Below, piece after piece: positions 53,557 through 63,429 of a DNA stretch of 64,000 nucleotides. How positions within the stretch are numbered: position 1 is the stretch's first letter; the number at the start of each line of letters is the position of its first letter. The stretch lies in the NCBI GenBank assembly GCA_964450955.1, contig CAYVFI010000016.1, forward strand, positions 1-64,000. Direction: 5' to 3'. Source of the DNA: CAYNWT01 sp964450955. GTDB taxonomy: Bacteria > Planctomycetota > Planctomycetia > Planctomycetales > Planctomycetaceae. Made by a program: the position numbers and the translations under genes. The notes beneath the pieces were generated by a model. That model made no database searches and had not been told where the DNA came from. It worked only from the letters and a program-made list of their open reading frames with translations.

Positions 53557-54681
53557 ATGAATCAAGAAGCAACATACATTGGCGTCCTCGGGTCAGACTC
53601 CGGTCGACCAAGTTCACAGGCGTTAAGAGGAATCCATCGCTTCGCGAAGGCCAACAATGTGGTTGTTGTTGACTTCGGGCCACTCGGCAGCCTGGCTCAG
53701 CAAGCCGAAGCCATTGGCAGCTGGCCCGTACAGGGAGTGCTTACATTCGCACCCGGAATCCAGGTCGGGCTCCACTCCGTGGAAATGTTTACTCAATCCC
53801 ATTCCGGCCGCCCACGGGTTGATGTCGAACAACAAGCCATCACACAAGCCGCCTTCCAACATCTTCGAGCGCTGAACCCGCAGTCCATCAACCTGCTCAG
53901 AACGCCAAGATGCTCCAACGAACTGGTGGCTGGCTGGGACAAGGCATCCGCGGATCTTGCGTCCAGTTCCGGCGACTTTCAGATTACCTCGCAAACACCA
54001 TCACTTCGGGACATCAGCGAGGCTGAACGAGATAGATTCCATGAATGGCTTTCCCATCTCGAACGCCCCGCCGGTATTGTCTGCACGACAGACGCCATGG
54101 CGGCCGCATGCTTCGCCTACTGCAAGCATGCCGCGATCAACATTCCGGATGATATCGCAATCATCAGTTGTGAAAACTCAGCCCTGGCCGATCAGCTTCA
54201 ACCGGGACTTTCTGGTGTCTCGGCCGCCTATGAGAACGCTGGTTACGAAGGAGCACGACTGCTAACCCGAATGATTCAGGGAGAACACACCGCCTCTGAA
54301 CTGACAATCATCTCAGGCGTAGACGTTCAGCCCCGCGCCAGTACCGATCGCATGGCCGCACTACCAGACGATATTCGGGTGGCTCAGGAATACATTCGCG
54401 ACAACTCGTGTAGCGGCATCAACGTCAAGGACGTGATGCGAACTCAGGACGTATCTCGCGTCACATTCGAACGCCGATTCAAAGAACACACCGGGCAAAC
54501 CCCCGGTGCAGAGATCCGGCGCATTCGACTTGAGAAGGCCGAGAGCCTGCTGAGGGAGACAGACGCGTCTGTCACAAAAATCGCTTCTCAATGCGGGTTT
54601 GAGGGCAGCTCACGATTCTCATTGTTCTTCCGCAAACGGACCGGTCTAAGTCCGTCCGAATACCGCAAGCGACATCAGTGA
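53557..54681 (+). CDS. XylR-like AraC-family transcriptional regulator
   Basis: A 374-residue regulator. The N-terminal half (about residues 5-260) has a LacI/periplasmic-binding fold as in XylR (ALRGIHRFAKANNVVVVDFG, LVAGWDKASADLA, GIVCTTDAMAAACFAYCKHA, IPDDIAIISCEN). The C-terminal AraC HTH domain (about 270-374) has VKDVMRTQDVSRVTFERRFKEHTG and ASQCGFEGSSRFSLFFRKRTGLSPSEY. It likely senses a sugar and activates genes of its use. The sensor half is shorter than in XylR and appears degenerate at its start. No sugar genes are next to it; the neighbour downstream is cstA, 86 bases away on the same strand. The target may be the divergent YTV gene or distant loci. Confidence 0.82.
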   Translation: MNQEATYIGVLGSDSGRPSSQALRGIHRFAKANNVVVVDFGPLGSLAQQAEAIGSWPVQGVLTFAPGIQVGLHSVEMFTQSHSGRPRVDVEQQAITQAAFQHLRALNPQSINLLRTPRCSNELVAGWDKASADLASSSGDFQITSQTPSLRDISEAERDRFHEWLSHLERPAGIVCTTDAMAAACFAYCKHAAINIPDDIAIISCENSALADQLQPGLSGVSAAYENAGYEGARLLTRMIQGEHTASELTIISGVDVQPRASTDRMAALPDDIRVAQEYIRDNSCSGINVKDVMRTQDVSRVTFERRFKEHTGQTPGAEIRRIRLEKAESLLRETDASVTKIASQCGFEGSSRFSLFFRKRTGLSPSEYRKRHQ

Positions 54682-54767
54682 TCACCGACTAAACAAGCCC
54701 TGTGGGCTTAACGGTGCAAACAGTTCGCCCGGCCGGTAAACTCAAACAGGTTTTTACCGGGGCGCAC

Positions 54768-56627
54768 ATGACAACTCTTCTGATCGCAGTCGGCTCATTC
54801 TTCGGGTTCATCGTTGCCTACCACACCTACGGGCGATGGCTGGCCGGAAAGATTTTCCAGCTCGACGCAGAAGCAATCACACCCAGTCACGAACTGCGTG
54901 ACGACGTTGACTACGTCCCGACGGGCCGCCACGTCATCTTCGGTCACCACTTCACCAGCATCGCCGGGACAGGTCCGATTGTCGGCCCCGCCATTGCCGT
55001 ATTTTGGGGCTGGCTACCAGCACTGCTGTGGGTCGTGCTTGGTTCAATCTTCATCGGCGCAGTCCACGACTTCGGCGCGCTGGTTGTTTCGCTACGGAAC
55101 CGCGGACAGACTCTGGGCGAAGTCGCCGGCAGAATTATCAACCCCCGCGCTCAAATATTGTTCCTGCTTGTCCTGTTCTTTGCGCTGTCAATTGTGCTGG
55201 CGATCTTCGGTCTTGTCATCGCAATTATTTTCAAGCAATACCCCGCATCGGTTCTTTCTGTCTGGGTCGAAATCCCAATCGCGATCGGCATCGGGTTTTG
55301 GGTACACAAGCGTGGCGGCGGGTTGCTACTGCCCTCACTGGCGGCCCTGGCCGTCCTTTACCTGTGCGTTTGGCTGGGCTCCGAATACGAGTTCTTACAA
55401 TTGACGCTGGGGGGCAGTAAACCGATTATCGGCTGGACAGTCATCCTGCTGACGTACTGCTTCTTTGCATCAGTCCTGCCAGTCTGGACCCTGTTACAGC
55501 CGCGAGACTTCATCAACAGCCATCAACTGATTGTCGCACTGGGACTACTTGTCATTGGGCTTGGTATCGCCGGGTTCACCAACAAAGCCGACATCACACA
55601 GGTTCCGGCAATCGCTGAAAACGTCCCGGTTGATGCCCCACCCGTGTGGCCATTCCTTTTCATCACCATCGCGTGTGGAGCCGTAAGTGGTTTCCATTGC
55701 CTGGTCAGCAGTGGAACCTCCAGCAAACAAATCGCCAACGAACGCGACGCACAAAGTGTTGGTTACGGCGCCATGCTACTGGAAGGCGCGCTGGCGGTGG
55801 TTGTTATCCTATCCTGCTGTGCGGGCGTCGCGATGGGTGTTGCCGGACCAGACGGAACCACACTGACCGGCCGCGCAGCATGGAACTCGAAGTACCAATC
55901 CGAAATCGTTACCAAACTGGCCGACGATGGTACTCCGGTCATGAAGAATGGAAAGCCCGTCACAGCAGGCGGCTGGGCGAACCACAGCCTTGGACTGAAA
56001 GTGGCTGCGTTTGTCGAAGGTGGAGCGAACTTCATGTCGACTCTGGGTCTGCCGCTGAAACTGTGCCTGGCAATCGTGGCGGTCCTGGTCGCAAGCTTTG
56101 CGGCAACAACGCTTGATACCGCCACCCGGCTTCAACGTTACGTCATCCAGGAACTCGGTTCTGTTTCCGGACTCAAACCCATCACAAACAAATACGTGGC
56201 AACGTTTGTGGCTGTCGCCGTCGGTGGAGCCGTCGCCATGATTCCCGGCCCTGGCGGAATGGGCACCGGCGGCATGATTCTGTGGCCGTTGTTCGGCGCG
56301 ACCAACCAACTGCTGGCGGGTCTGGCATTTATGGTGCTTTCGTTTTACCTGTGGCGCCGAAGTAAACCGGTTCTCTTTGCCGTGCTACCGATGTTGGTCA
56401 TGCTGCTTATGCCGGCATGGGCCCTGCTGTGGCAGATGTTCAATCCGGAAAATGGCTGGTGGCAAAACGACAAGTACCTACTGCTGGCGTTTGGCGGAGG
56501 CATACTGGCTATGCAGGTTTGGATGATGCTGGAAGGCGCCTTGCTTTGGTCAAGAGTCAAAGGCGTTATCGAAGAACCGCTCCCGCCGCTCACCCGATCA
56601 ACTGCCCCCAGCGGACCAGCCTGCTAA
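54768..56627 (+). CDS. cstA: Carbon starvation protein CstA
   Basis: A 619-residue inner-membrane transporter with about 16 helices. Signature parts are the N-terminal VAYHTYGRWLAGKIF, the Gly-rich GHHFTSIAGTGPIVGPAIAV, GSIFIGAVHDFGALVVSLRN, and a later segment SGTSSKQIANERDAQSVGYG. CstA imports peptides or pyruvate in other bacteria and is induced under carbon starvation. The ATG at 54768 is the family start, and the longer frame reaching back to 54702 is discarded. The stop TAA overlaps the folP ATG by one base, so the two genes are co-transcribed although functionally unrelated. Confidence 0.93.
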   Translation: MTTLLIAVGSFFGFIVAYHTYGRWLAGKIFQLDAEAITPSHELRDDVDYVPTGRHVIFGHHFTSIAGTGPIVGPAIAVFWGWLPALLWVVLGSIFIGAVHDFGALVVSLRNRGQTLGEVAGRIINPRAQILFLLVLFFALSIVLAIFGLVIAIIFKQYPASVLSVWVEIPIAIGIGFWVHKRGGGLLLPSLAALAVLYLCVWLGSEYEFLQLTLGGSKPIIGWTVILLTYCFFASVLPVWTLLQPRDFINSHQLIVALGLLVIGLGIAGFTNKADITQVPAIAENVPVDAPPVWPFLFITIACGAVSGFHCLVSSGTSSKQIANERDAQSVGYGAMLLEGALAVVVILSCCAGVAMGVAGPDGTTLTGRAAWNSKYQSEIVTKLADDGTPVMKNGKPVTAGGWANHSLGLKVAAFVEGGANFMSTLGLPLKLCLAIVAVLVASFAATTLDTATRLQRYVIQELGSVSGLKPITNKYVATFVAVAVGGAVAMIPGPGGMGTGGMILWPLFGATNQLLAGLAFMVLSFYLWRRSKPVLFAVLPMLVMLLMPAWALLWQMFNPENGWWQNDKYLLLAFGGGILAMQVWMMLEGALLWSRVKGVIEEPLPPLTRSTAPSGPAC

Positions 56628-57463
56628 TGACACCCCGAACCTGGCAACTGCCTGACCGAACCTGGACGCCCGGCGAACTACCACGATTGATGGGCATCCT
56701 TAACGTCACGCCCGACAGCTTCTCTGACGGCGGGCAACATAACCAAGTCACGCCAGCAGTCGAACACGCTTTGCAGCTAATCGAAGACGGAGCCGACATC
56801 ATCGACATCGGTGGCGAATCCACTCGCCCCGGCGCGGATCCGGTTGACGTCGATGAAGAGATCCGTCGAACCGTTCCCGTCATCGAACAACTGCGCCAGC
56901 AAACCAGCGTTCCTATTTCCATCGACACCACAAAAGCCGCCGTCGCCAAAGAAGCCCTCGCGGCCGGCGCGACAATTGTCAATGACATCTCAGGACTAAC
57001 GTTCGATCAGAAAATGCTGCCCGTCTGCGCGGATAGCTCAGCCGCCATTGTTTGCATGCACATTCAGGGCACACCGCAAACCATGCAGGCCGAACCACAT
57101 TACGACAACTGCGTTCGCGAAGTCTGTGAGTTCCTTAAACAACGCCTTGACGCAATCAAAGCCGCGGGCATCAAACCACAACGTGTCTGCCTCGACCCCG
57201 GCATCGGCTTCGGCAAAACCGCCGACCACAACATGGAACTACTGAAAGACATTCCGGCACTACACGCATTCAACCGCCCTCTGCTGATCGGCCACTCACG
57301 TAAGCGGTTCCTTTCGAAGATACTTGGACGCCCTGTTGAAGAACGCCTGGCCGGAACCGTTGGCGTAACCATCGCGCTGGCAGCCCAGGCGGTTGACTAC
57401 ATCCGTATCCACGACGTGCAAGCGGTCCGTGACGCATTAGTCGCATGGAACGCCGTACGCTGA
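56627..57463 (+). CDS. folP: Dihydropteroate synthase
   Basis: A 278-residue enzyme that joins p-aminobenzoate to dihydropterin pyrophosphate in folate synthesis; the target of sulfonamides. All motifs are present: LMGILNVTPDSFSDGG, IIDIGGESTRPGADPV, VPISIDTTKAAVAKEAL, IVNDISG, CLDPGIGFGKTADHN and LLIGHSRKRFLSKILG. The length is normal. The start ATG overlaps the cstA stop by one base (TAATG). An upstream in-frame ORF start at 56417 lies inside cstA and is not real. Confidence 0.95.
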   Translation: MTPRTWQLPDRTWTPGELPRLMGILNVTPDSFSDGGQHNQVTPAVEHALQLIEDGADIIDIGGESTRPGADPVDVDEEIRRTVPVIEQLRQQTSVPISIDTTKAAVAKEALAAGATIVNDISGLTFDQKMLPVCADSSAAIVCMHIQGTPQTMQAEPHYDNCVREVCEFLKQRLDAIKAAGIKPQRVCLDPGIGFGKTADHNMELLKDIPALHAFNRPLLIGHSRKRFLSKILGRPVEERLAGTVGVTIALAAQAVDYIRIHDVQAVRDALVAWNAVR

Positions 57464-57702
57464 CACATCCACCCCGTTTTCGGACTTGAGCCAATCTCAA
57501 AGAGTCCGGTTGGGCAAGCGTGGCAACATTCTCTGATTGCCACCGACAACTCCGCCTGAATCGATTGCAGCGCGTGAAATGGTTCGCACTGCTGCGTCAA
57601 ATCCTCCGATGTTTCCGGTGCGGGAATTAGTCGCTCACGTGCGCACGGTCTGTGCGCGGTGACGCACCGGCAGATTCTGCTCGGGGATTCGGAGCCCACG
57701 TC

Positions 57703-60700
57703 ATGTTGAATACAGTTCAGAAATCGTTGGCATGTCAATCGGTCGCGCTGTTGTGCGCGACGCTGACATTGGTTGGCTGCGGTAAAGACCGAACCAGCGC
57801 GACCGCGGCAATCGCGGCCGGCCAGACAGAACAGAGAAATGGCCAGCACTCGCGAGCCATCCAGTCGTTCACAGATGCCATGCTGGTGGACCCGGACAAC
57901 GCCGAAGCGTTCCACCTTCGCGCCGTCAGCTACCTGACAGTCAACAACGAAAAAGCCGCGCTGAACGACCTGCGCAAGGCAATTAAACTACGTCCCGACT
58001 GGGCCGCACCGTGGCACACGCGCGGAACCCTGCATCGTAAACAAGGGCGCAATGTGACGGCCATCAAGGACTTCACAACGGCCATCAAGTTTGACGACAC
58101 ACACACCAAGTCCATCATGGCACGTGGACGATTGCTGCTGGAACTAGGCGACAAAGAACAGGCACTCAAAGATTACACCCGCGCAGTGGAAATCGATCCC
58201 GACAACCTAAGCAACCAGTGGGCTTTGGCAAATCTGCAAAACAACCTTGGACTGCTGAAGTCGGCAATCGCATCCTATTCAGCCATCCTGCAAGCCGACC
58301 CGAATGATACCGACGCCTGGCTGGCGCGTTCGAAGACCCACAACGTTGTTGGCCAGCAACAGTTCGCGTTGTTGGATCTTAACGAAGCCATTCGTCGACT
58401 CCCGGACGAAGACAGCGCGCTTGCGTACCGTCGAGTTCACCTGTTGAAGCTTTTGGAGCGTGATGATGAAGTGGTCACAGAACTGGAAGCGATCGCTCGG
58501 AAGAACCCGACCGACTTGTCACTCCGCAACGAGATCGTCGAAAAAGCAGAACGCGCCCGCAACCACCGCGCGGTTCTTACAGCCAGCGCAGAAATCCTGC
58601 GACAACAACCAGACAACGTCGACATCTATCGCCGATCCGCGCTGGCCAACTACCGGCTCAACGACCTCTCCGAAGCAATCAGAAACCTTACCACCGCGCT
58701 CAAGCACGATGACAGCGACGTTGAACTACACCTCATGCGATCTCGTTACCTCAAGGAAAACCGCGAGTACCTTGAACTCGTGCACTCCTGTACTTCGCTG
58801 CTGAAAAAGTGGCCCGACAATGCCGAAGGCTACATTCTTAGAGCCCACGCCGAACGCGCACTGGCAAATGACATTGCCGCACTGCATGACGCCAAAATGG
58901 GGCTGCGGTACGACCCAACCAACAAAGATGGGCTCGCGATCCGCGACGCGGTAGAAGCCACCGCGATGAAGCGACTCAAAATCGCCCGGTCTCGAAAAAG
59001 CCCCGCACAGACGATGATCGATGCGCTGGAATCCGGAAAGGCGGCGGTCGCAAACAAAGCTCCCGAAGTTCCAAAAACACCAGTGGTTGCGGTCCCGGTT
59101 CCAAAGCCTCGCCCTCAACCAGTACAAGAGTTTCAGACACCCCGAATTGTCGCGACACCGCCACCGGCCGTACCTCCAATTCAGCAAACCCCTCCGCCGA
59201 CAGCCGAAGTTCCAGGGGCGACGACGGAAGTTCCACAGGCAATCCCTGAACTCCCCGCAACCGACGTTGCCGCTGTGGAACCAACTTTAGTTGAACCAAT
59301 TGAGGACATTCCGAACCCGTTTGAAAACCAAACACCACCCGCACCGGCCATCGCAAACGGAGAACCTGTTGACGACTGGAACACTGTTGAACCGCAGGCT
59401 GTCGTCCGCGTTCCGGTACCTCCCATGAACGTTGCAGTCGACTCACCCCCAGCAGCCCGCGCGCCAGTGATTGCTCCGGATGAGTTCAAACCCGTGCGAA
59501 CCGAAACGCCCCCGATCGCCAGAGAAATCCAACCGCCGCCGATGGACACCAACCGAACTGAACTGGTTGATATCCCGGCCACCACGGACTTCGAACCACT
59601 GGACGGTTTCGAAGCCGCTCAAATCCCACCGGTTCGCGAGACCATCAGTACTCCGGAACCGGTTGAGGAAGTGCCAGAGTCGAAACTGATCACAGAGTGG
59701 GAACCGCGAGTCGAGTTCTCCACCGAAAAACCGACCATCACCGCGAAGGCTCCCCGACCAGATCAGCAAAGTCGCCAGGTGGTTCCCGAACCGGCGCCCG
59801 TCGAATCTCCACAAAAAGTGGCGGCATCGGCCCCCGTTGTCATGCACGCTCGGCCGTTGAATCCAAAAACAACCACAAGACCGTCAATCCCCGAAACGGT
59901 TCCGACAATACTCAATCCGAAACCACAAACCGCACCAGTGGTCGCTCCGAATGACCCGGTCGTTCCTGAAAAGCCAAAACGACCTGAACTGCAAACCTTC
60001 ATCGCAAACGGGAAAGCGTTTACTGAGAAGAACCAACTTCCGCTCGCTATTGCTGAGTACACCGAAGCGATCCGGTTCTACCCGAACGCCACGGAACTTT
60101 ATATCCGCCGTGGCAAAGCCTTCACCCGCATCGGAGAAATTCAGGCGGCTCTTAACGATTTGAAGTTCGTCCAGGAACAAAACCCTGGCTTCCTGAAAGG
60201 CTGGCAACGGCTTGGTGAACTTTACCTGGAAAGTGGAAAGTACTCGGAAGCGGTCGAGGTCTTCTCACGCGTTGTGCGGAAAGAACCATCAAACGCCGCC
60301 GCACGCGTTGGGCGTGGCCGAGCGTTTAACGGGCTGGAAAATGTTCAAGCTGCCAAAGCTGACCTGGACGTCGCCGTTCGCGTCGAACCAAAAAATGTTG
60401 AGGCGCGAATCCATCGATCATTCGTGTACGCCACGCTGCGACAATACGACGCTGTCATCACTGACGCCGACGTCGCCATTCGCAACAACGCCACCGATCC
60501 CGACATTTTTTACCGTCGCGGCGTGGCTCTTATCGCGACCGGCAAACCCGGCGCCGCCATCGACGACCTTAGCGTGTTCCTGAAACAACGCCCCGACAAC
60601 AAGCACGCGCTGGCTCAGCGCGCTCACGCATACGCCATCACAGGCATGCACAATGCAGCCATCGCAGACTGGACCGCTGTACTCAGGCAGGACCCGAACT

Positions 60701-61803
60701 ACACACAAGGGTTCCGTCGCCGAGCACTCGCGTTTAATTCGGCGGGGGAATACGAAGCCGCCATCGCCGACTTCAGCCGCGCGATTCAGGGCGAACCGCA
60801 AAACGCCGAACTCTTCTACCAACGGGCGCTCGCGTATCGGCGTGTTCGCAAACAGGACCTGGCGATGGCAGACTTTGACAACGCCATTCGAGCTGACCCG
60901 CTGTATATCGACGCCTACGAACACCGCGCCATGATCCGCGTGGGGCAGGGCAAAATCACAGAAGCAATCACCGACCTGGGCGCCGCCATCGCGGCCGACC
61001 CCGAACGATCAAAGACCTACTACAACCGAGGAGTTCTGTTTAGCCGAATTGACGCCCATCAAAAAGCTGTCAACGACTACAACAATGCTCTTCGCCTAAA
61101 CGATAAGCTAGCCAACGGCTACCTCCGCCGCGCCATCGCGTATCAGAAACTTGGTGACAACGACAAGGCGTACATCGACTTCTCAAACGCGCTGAAGCTT
61201 GACGACACGATGTACCTTGCCTTTTACCATCGAGCCAACATGCGGCTGGCTCGTCAGGAAACAGAAGAGGCCATCAACGATTATCAGCGAAGCGTCAAGC
61301 TGCGTCCTGACTTCGCTCCCGCGTGGTACAACCAGGCGAACGCACTGTTTGAAGCCGGGCAGACTGACAAAGCGATTGAAGCGTGGACCCAGACCGTCCG
61401 GTTACAACCAAACTACTACCGCGCGTACAACAATCGTGGTGCGGCGTATGCAGAAATCGAAGAGTTCCGGTCGGCCGCCAACGACTATCGGAAGGCGGTT
61501 CAACTGAACCCGGAATTCGCCAAAGCCTGGGACAACCTTGGGACACTGTTGGCAACATGCCCGGACGCGGCGATCCGCAACCCTTCCCGAGCCGTCCAGG
61601 CCGCTCGCAAGGCTTGTGAACTAACCGACCAGCAAGACTGGAATTTTCTGAACACCCTTGCTTCGGCCTACGCTGCCGCAGGCGACTTCAACAAAGCCCG
61701 GGACTGGTCAAAACAAGCCGAAGCAAAAGCTCCGGCGGCACAGAAACCATCAATTCGCCGCATTACCGAAGCATACGAGGCCGGACAATCCAGCCGACAG
61801 TAA
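57703..61803 (+). CDS. Large TPR-repeat lipoprotein
   Basis: A 1366-residue lipoprotein. The signal has a lipobox TLVGC (Cys near residue 25). TPR block 1 covers about residues 45-430 (RAVSYLTVNNEKAALNDLRK, TRGTLHRKQGRNVTAIKDFT and others). Then comes a Pro/Val/Glu-rich, probably disordered linker of about 300 residues (about 452-760). TPR block 2 covers about 766-1330 (NRGVLFSRIDAHQKAVNDYN, YNQANALFEAGQTDKAIEAW), ending with LGTLLATCPDAAIRN and CELTDQQDWNFLNTLASAYA. It should face the periplasm on a membrane and act as a scaffold. The start is ATG 57703; an upstream GTG at 57652 has no support. Confidence 0.88.
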   Translation: MLNTVQKSLACQSVALLCATLTLVGCGKDRTSATAAIAAGQTEQRNGQHSRAIQSFTDAMLVDPDNAEAFHLRAVSYLTVNNEKAALNDLRKAIKLRPDWAAPWHTRGTLHRKQGRNVTAIKDFTTAIKFDDTHTKSIMARGRLLLELGDKEQALKDYTRAVEIDPDNLSNQWALANLQNNLGLLKSAIASYSAILQADPNDTDAWLARSKTHNVVGQQQFALLDLNEAIRRLPDEDSALAYRRVHLLKLLERDDEVVTELEAIARKNPTDLSLRNEIVEKAERARNHRAVLTASAEILRQQPDNVDIYRRSALANYRLNDLSEAIRNLTTALKHDDSDVELHLMRSRYLKENREYLELVHSCTSLLKKWPDNAEGYILRAHAERALANDIAALHDAKMGLRYDPTNKDGLAIRDAVEATAMKRLKIARSRKSPAQTMIDALESGKAAVANKAPEVPKTPVVAVPVPKPRPQPVQEFQTPRIVATPPPAVPPIQQTPPPTAEVPGATTEVPQAIPELPATDVAAVEPTLVEPIEDIPNPFENQTPPAPAIANGEPVDDWNTVEPQAVVRVPVPPMNVAVDSPPAARAPVIAPDEFKPVRTETPPIAREIQPPPMDTNRTELVDIPATTDFEPLDGFEAAQIPPVRETISTPEPVEEVPESKLITEWEPRVEFSTEKPTITAKAPRPDQQSRQVVPEPAPVESPQKVAASAPVVMHARPLNPKTTTRPSIPETVPTILNPKPQTAPVVAPNDPVVPEKPKRPELQTFIANGKAFTEKNQLPLAIAEYTEAIRFYPNATELYIRRGKAFTRIGEIQAALNDLKFVQEQNPGFLKGWQRLGELYLESGKYSEAVEVFSRVVRKEPSNAAARVGRGRAFNGLENVQAAKADLDVAVRVEPKNVEARIHRSFVYATLRQYDAVITDADVAIRNNATDPDIFYRRGVALIATGKPGAAIDDLSVFLKQRPDNKHALAQRAHAYAITGMHNAAIADWTAVLRQDPNYTQGFRRRALAFNSAGEYEAAIADFSRAIQGEPQNAELFYQRALAYRRVRKQDLAMADFDNAIRADPLYIDAYEHRAMIRVGQGKITEAITDLGAAIAADPERSKTYYNRGVLFSRIDAHQKAVNDYNNALRLNDKLANGYLRRAIAYQKLGDNDKAYIDFSNALKLDDTMYLAFYHRANMRLARQETEEAINDYQRSVKLRPDFAPAWYNQANALFEAGQTDKAIEAWTQTVRLQPNYYRAYNNRGAAYAEIEEFRSAANDYRKAVQLNPEFAKAWDNLGTLLATCPDAAIRNPSRAVQAARKACELTDQQDWNFLNTLASAYAAAGDFNKARDWSKQAEAKAPAAQKPSIRRITEAYEAGQSSRQ

Positions 61804-61888
61804 GCAAAAAAACGGAATCAAGCCAACAGGCTCACTTAACCGAAGGACAATGAGTCGGCCGGCTGTTCGGAACTGTGTTTCTGATGGC

Positions 61889-61917
61889 TTGACCCACACC
61901 CTGGCCCAACATACTTT
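61889..61917 (+). promoter_or_regulatory. Promoter of tRNA-Val
   Basis: TTGACC at 61889-61894 and TACTTT at 61912-61917 with a 17-base spacer, ending 10 bases before the tRNA. Confidence 0.5.
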
Positions 61918-61927
61918 GATGCCAGCA

Positions 61928-62001
61928 GGACGATTAGCTCAGTTGGTTAGAGCGCCACGTTGACATCGTGGAGGTCACCGGTTCGAATCCAGTATCGTCC
62001 A
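61928..62001 (+). tRNA. tRNA-Val (anticodon GAC)
   Basis: A 74-base cloverleaf. Acceptor arms GGACGAT (61928-61934) and ATCGTCC (61994-62000), discriminator A at 62001. The anticodon stem CCACG/CGTGG encloses the loop TTGACAT with anticodon GAC at 61962-61964, reading GUC and GUU. The T-arm has GGTTCGAATCC. The CCA end is not encoded. A promoter and a strong terminator frame it. Confidence 0.96.
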
Positions 62002-62003
62002 CT

Positions 62004-62042
62004 AAACGGGGTTTCCGAATCATTCTCGGAAGCCCCGTTTTT
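62004..62042 (+). terminator. Rho-independent terminator of tRNA-Val
   Basis: Long stem AAACGGGGTTTCCGA and TCGGAAGCCCCGTTT with a seven-base loop, then a T-run, two bases after the tRNA. Confidence 0.9.
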
Positions 62043-62826
62043 CGTTGAATCCTGCGTATTTTGCTGCGTTCCATCGGCACTTGTGGCTCGCTGTGGTAGC
62101 TCCTGATCGCTCATGACTGCTACCACTTTTGCAAACAGTGGTACTCTCACTTCGCACCGCGGTTCGAAACGCAAATCGCCGAACACGGGCCCGGAGTCGT
62201 TCAAGAAATCGGGGGCGGATTACTCCTACCCATCCTTGGTGACTGGCAACACCCACCGGTTGCCCACTCGGCTGTGCCGCAACGGATAGCTCTGAGCTCT
62301 TAGGTACTTTCGCCTTGCCGCACCCGATGCAGATTTGCGGTTCTTCCTGGCGGAGTACCACGGATACAATCTGGGCTGAGATTTTGCTCGTTCCGTACCG
62401 CCCACTGTTGCGTTGGGGGTTGGGGGGGCTGTAGTTACATCAAAGCGAACAGCTTGCGGCTTTCGCTCCCGGCTGCGGAGGTGGGTGAAAAGGGCACTTG
62501 GCGGTTTGAATTTGCCAACCCGCTGCAGAACCAGTGAACCGCCACTTGGTGCGTATGAGCACTCGGCAAGCCTCCTCAGACCAACTTCCCTGCGAAAGCA
62601 CCCCGACCGACAACAACTCAAGACTTTGAGAACCCCTACCAACCAGCCGGCCAATGAGGGCCTGTTGAGCTTTAAATGTGATGCATGAGCGATCATTTGG
62701 GCTGATCAGCGTTCAAATCGTCTGACCTGTTCTGCAAGCTGGCGTCGCGGGTTTGAGCTTTTTGATTGGCACATGAAGTGCTTTTCGTCAAGATTCGGTA
62801 TCTCATCACAGCACAAGGCCCCAGAG
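62043..62826. other. Gene-poor stretch after tRNA-Val
   Basis: About 780 bases without a gene I can support. Open frames on the minus strand reach 157 residues (62226-62696), but their composition, rich in Arg, Ser and Pro without motif, and the tRNA read-through at one end argue against coding. It could be a decayed gene or an old integration remnant at the tRNA 3' side. No direct repeat of the tRNA end was seen in the window. Confidence 0.5.
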
Positions 62827-63294
62827 ATGGCACTTGAGACAAAAAATACGCTTACCGACGAAACGCTCGCGGTCGTGCAGGATCTTACTGCCATCAACCT
62901 CGATAGCGAAAAAGGGCTCCAGGAGGCGGCCGAGCATTGTGCCGACAACGCAGCAGCAAAGCACCTCTTCACCGAACTCGCCCTCCAACGCGGGACTCAT
63001 GCGATTGAGCTGAACCGGTTGGCCGGCATGAATAGCGAAGGCCCGGGCGACAGTGGAACCGTGTCCGGCGCCGCGCACAGGTTCCTCATGAACATTCGCG
63101 GTAAGCTTGGCGGCGGTGTCCCTGTCATGCTTATCGAAGCAGAACGGGGCGAGGACTACATCAAGAGCAAGTATGAAGGCGCCCTCAAAGAACATGCCGG
63201 TAGTGCGATCACGGACGTGCTAAACCAGCAATACGCAGCGGTAAAGGCCGGGCACGACCGGGTTCGTGAACTCCGAGACAAGCTGAACGGCTAA
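62827..63294 (+). CDS. DUF2383 (PA2169-type) four-helix protein
   Basis: A 155-residue, wholly helical protein, probably a ferritin-like four-helix bundle of the DUF2383/PA2169 family. Recognisable pieces are ETLAVVQDLTAINLDSEKGL, ADNAAAKHLFTELALQRGTHA, GGGVPVMLIEAERGEDYIKS and the final DRVRELRDKL helix. Members are stress-related in other bacteria; the function is not established. ATG 62827 is used; the preceding frame to 62773 has no family match. It lies about 135 bases upstream of the methyltransferase gene on the same strand. Confidence 0.88.
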   Translation: MALETKNTLTDETLAVVQDLTAINLDSEKGLQEAAEHCADNAAAKHLFTELALQRGTHAIELNRLAGMNSEGPGDSGTVSGAAHRFLMNIRGKLGGGVPVMLIEAERGEDYIKSKYEGALKEHAGSAITDVLNQQYAAVKAGHDRVRELRDKLNG

Positions 63295-63429
63295 GCCGCC
63301 AGTTAAGATACAAATTGGACCAGTGCGTATGTCATCAGCACACATGCATTGACGATAAACAGGCAAGATTGAATCGCGTGAGTAAACGTCAGACGGCCGA
63401 ACGCCGCGCGAAGGACAGGTTGAATCCAC

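Noticed and set aside
61947..62204. 85-residue minus frame ending in a WIRTGDLHDV-type string
   Set aside because: This is the well-known artefact of translating a tRNA and its terminator in reverse.
62226..62696. 157-residue minus frame after the tRNA
   Set aside because: Arg/Ser/Pro-rich without motif; considered as an integrase remnant but no catalytic residue pattern is visible.
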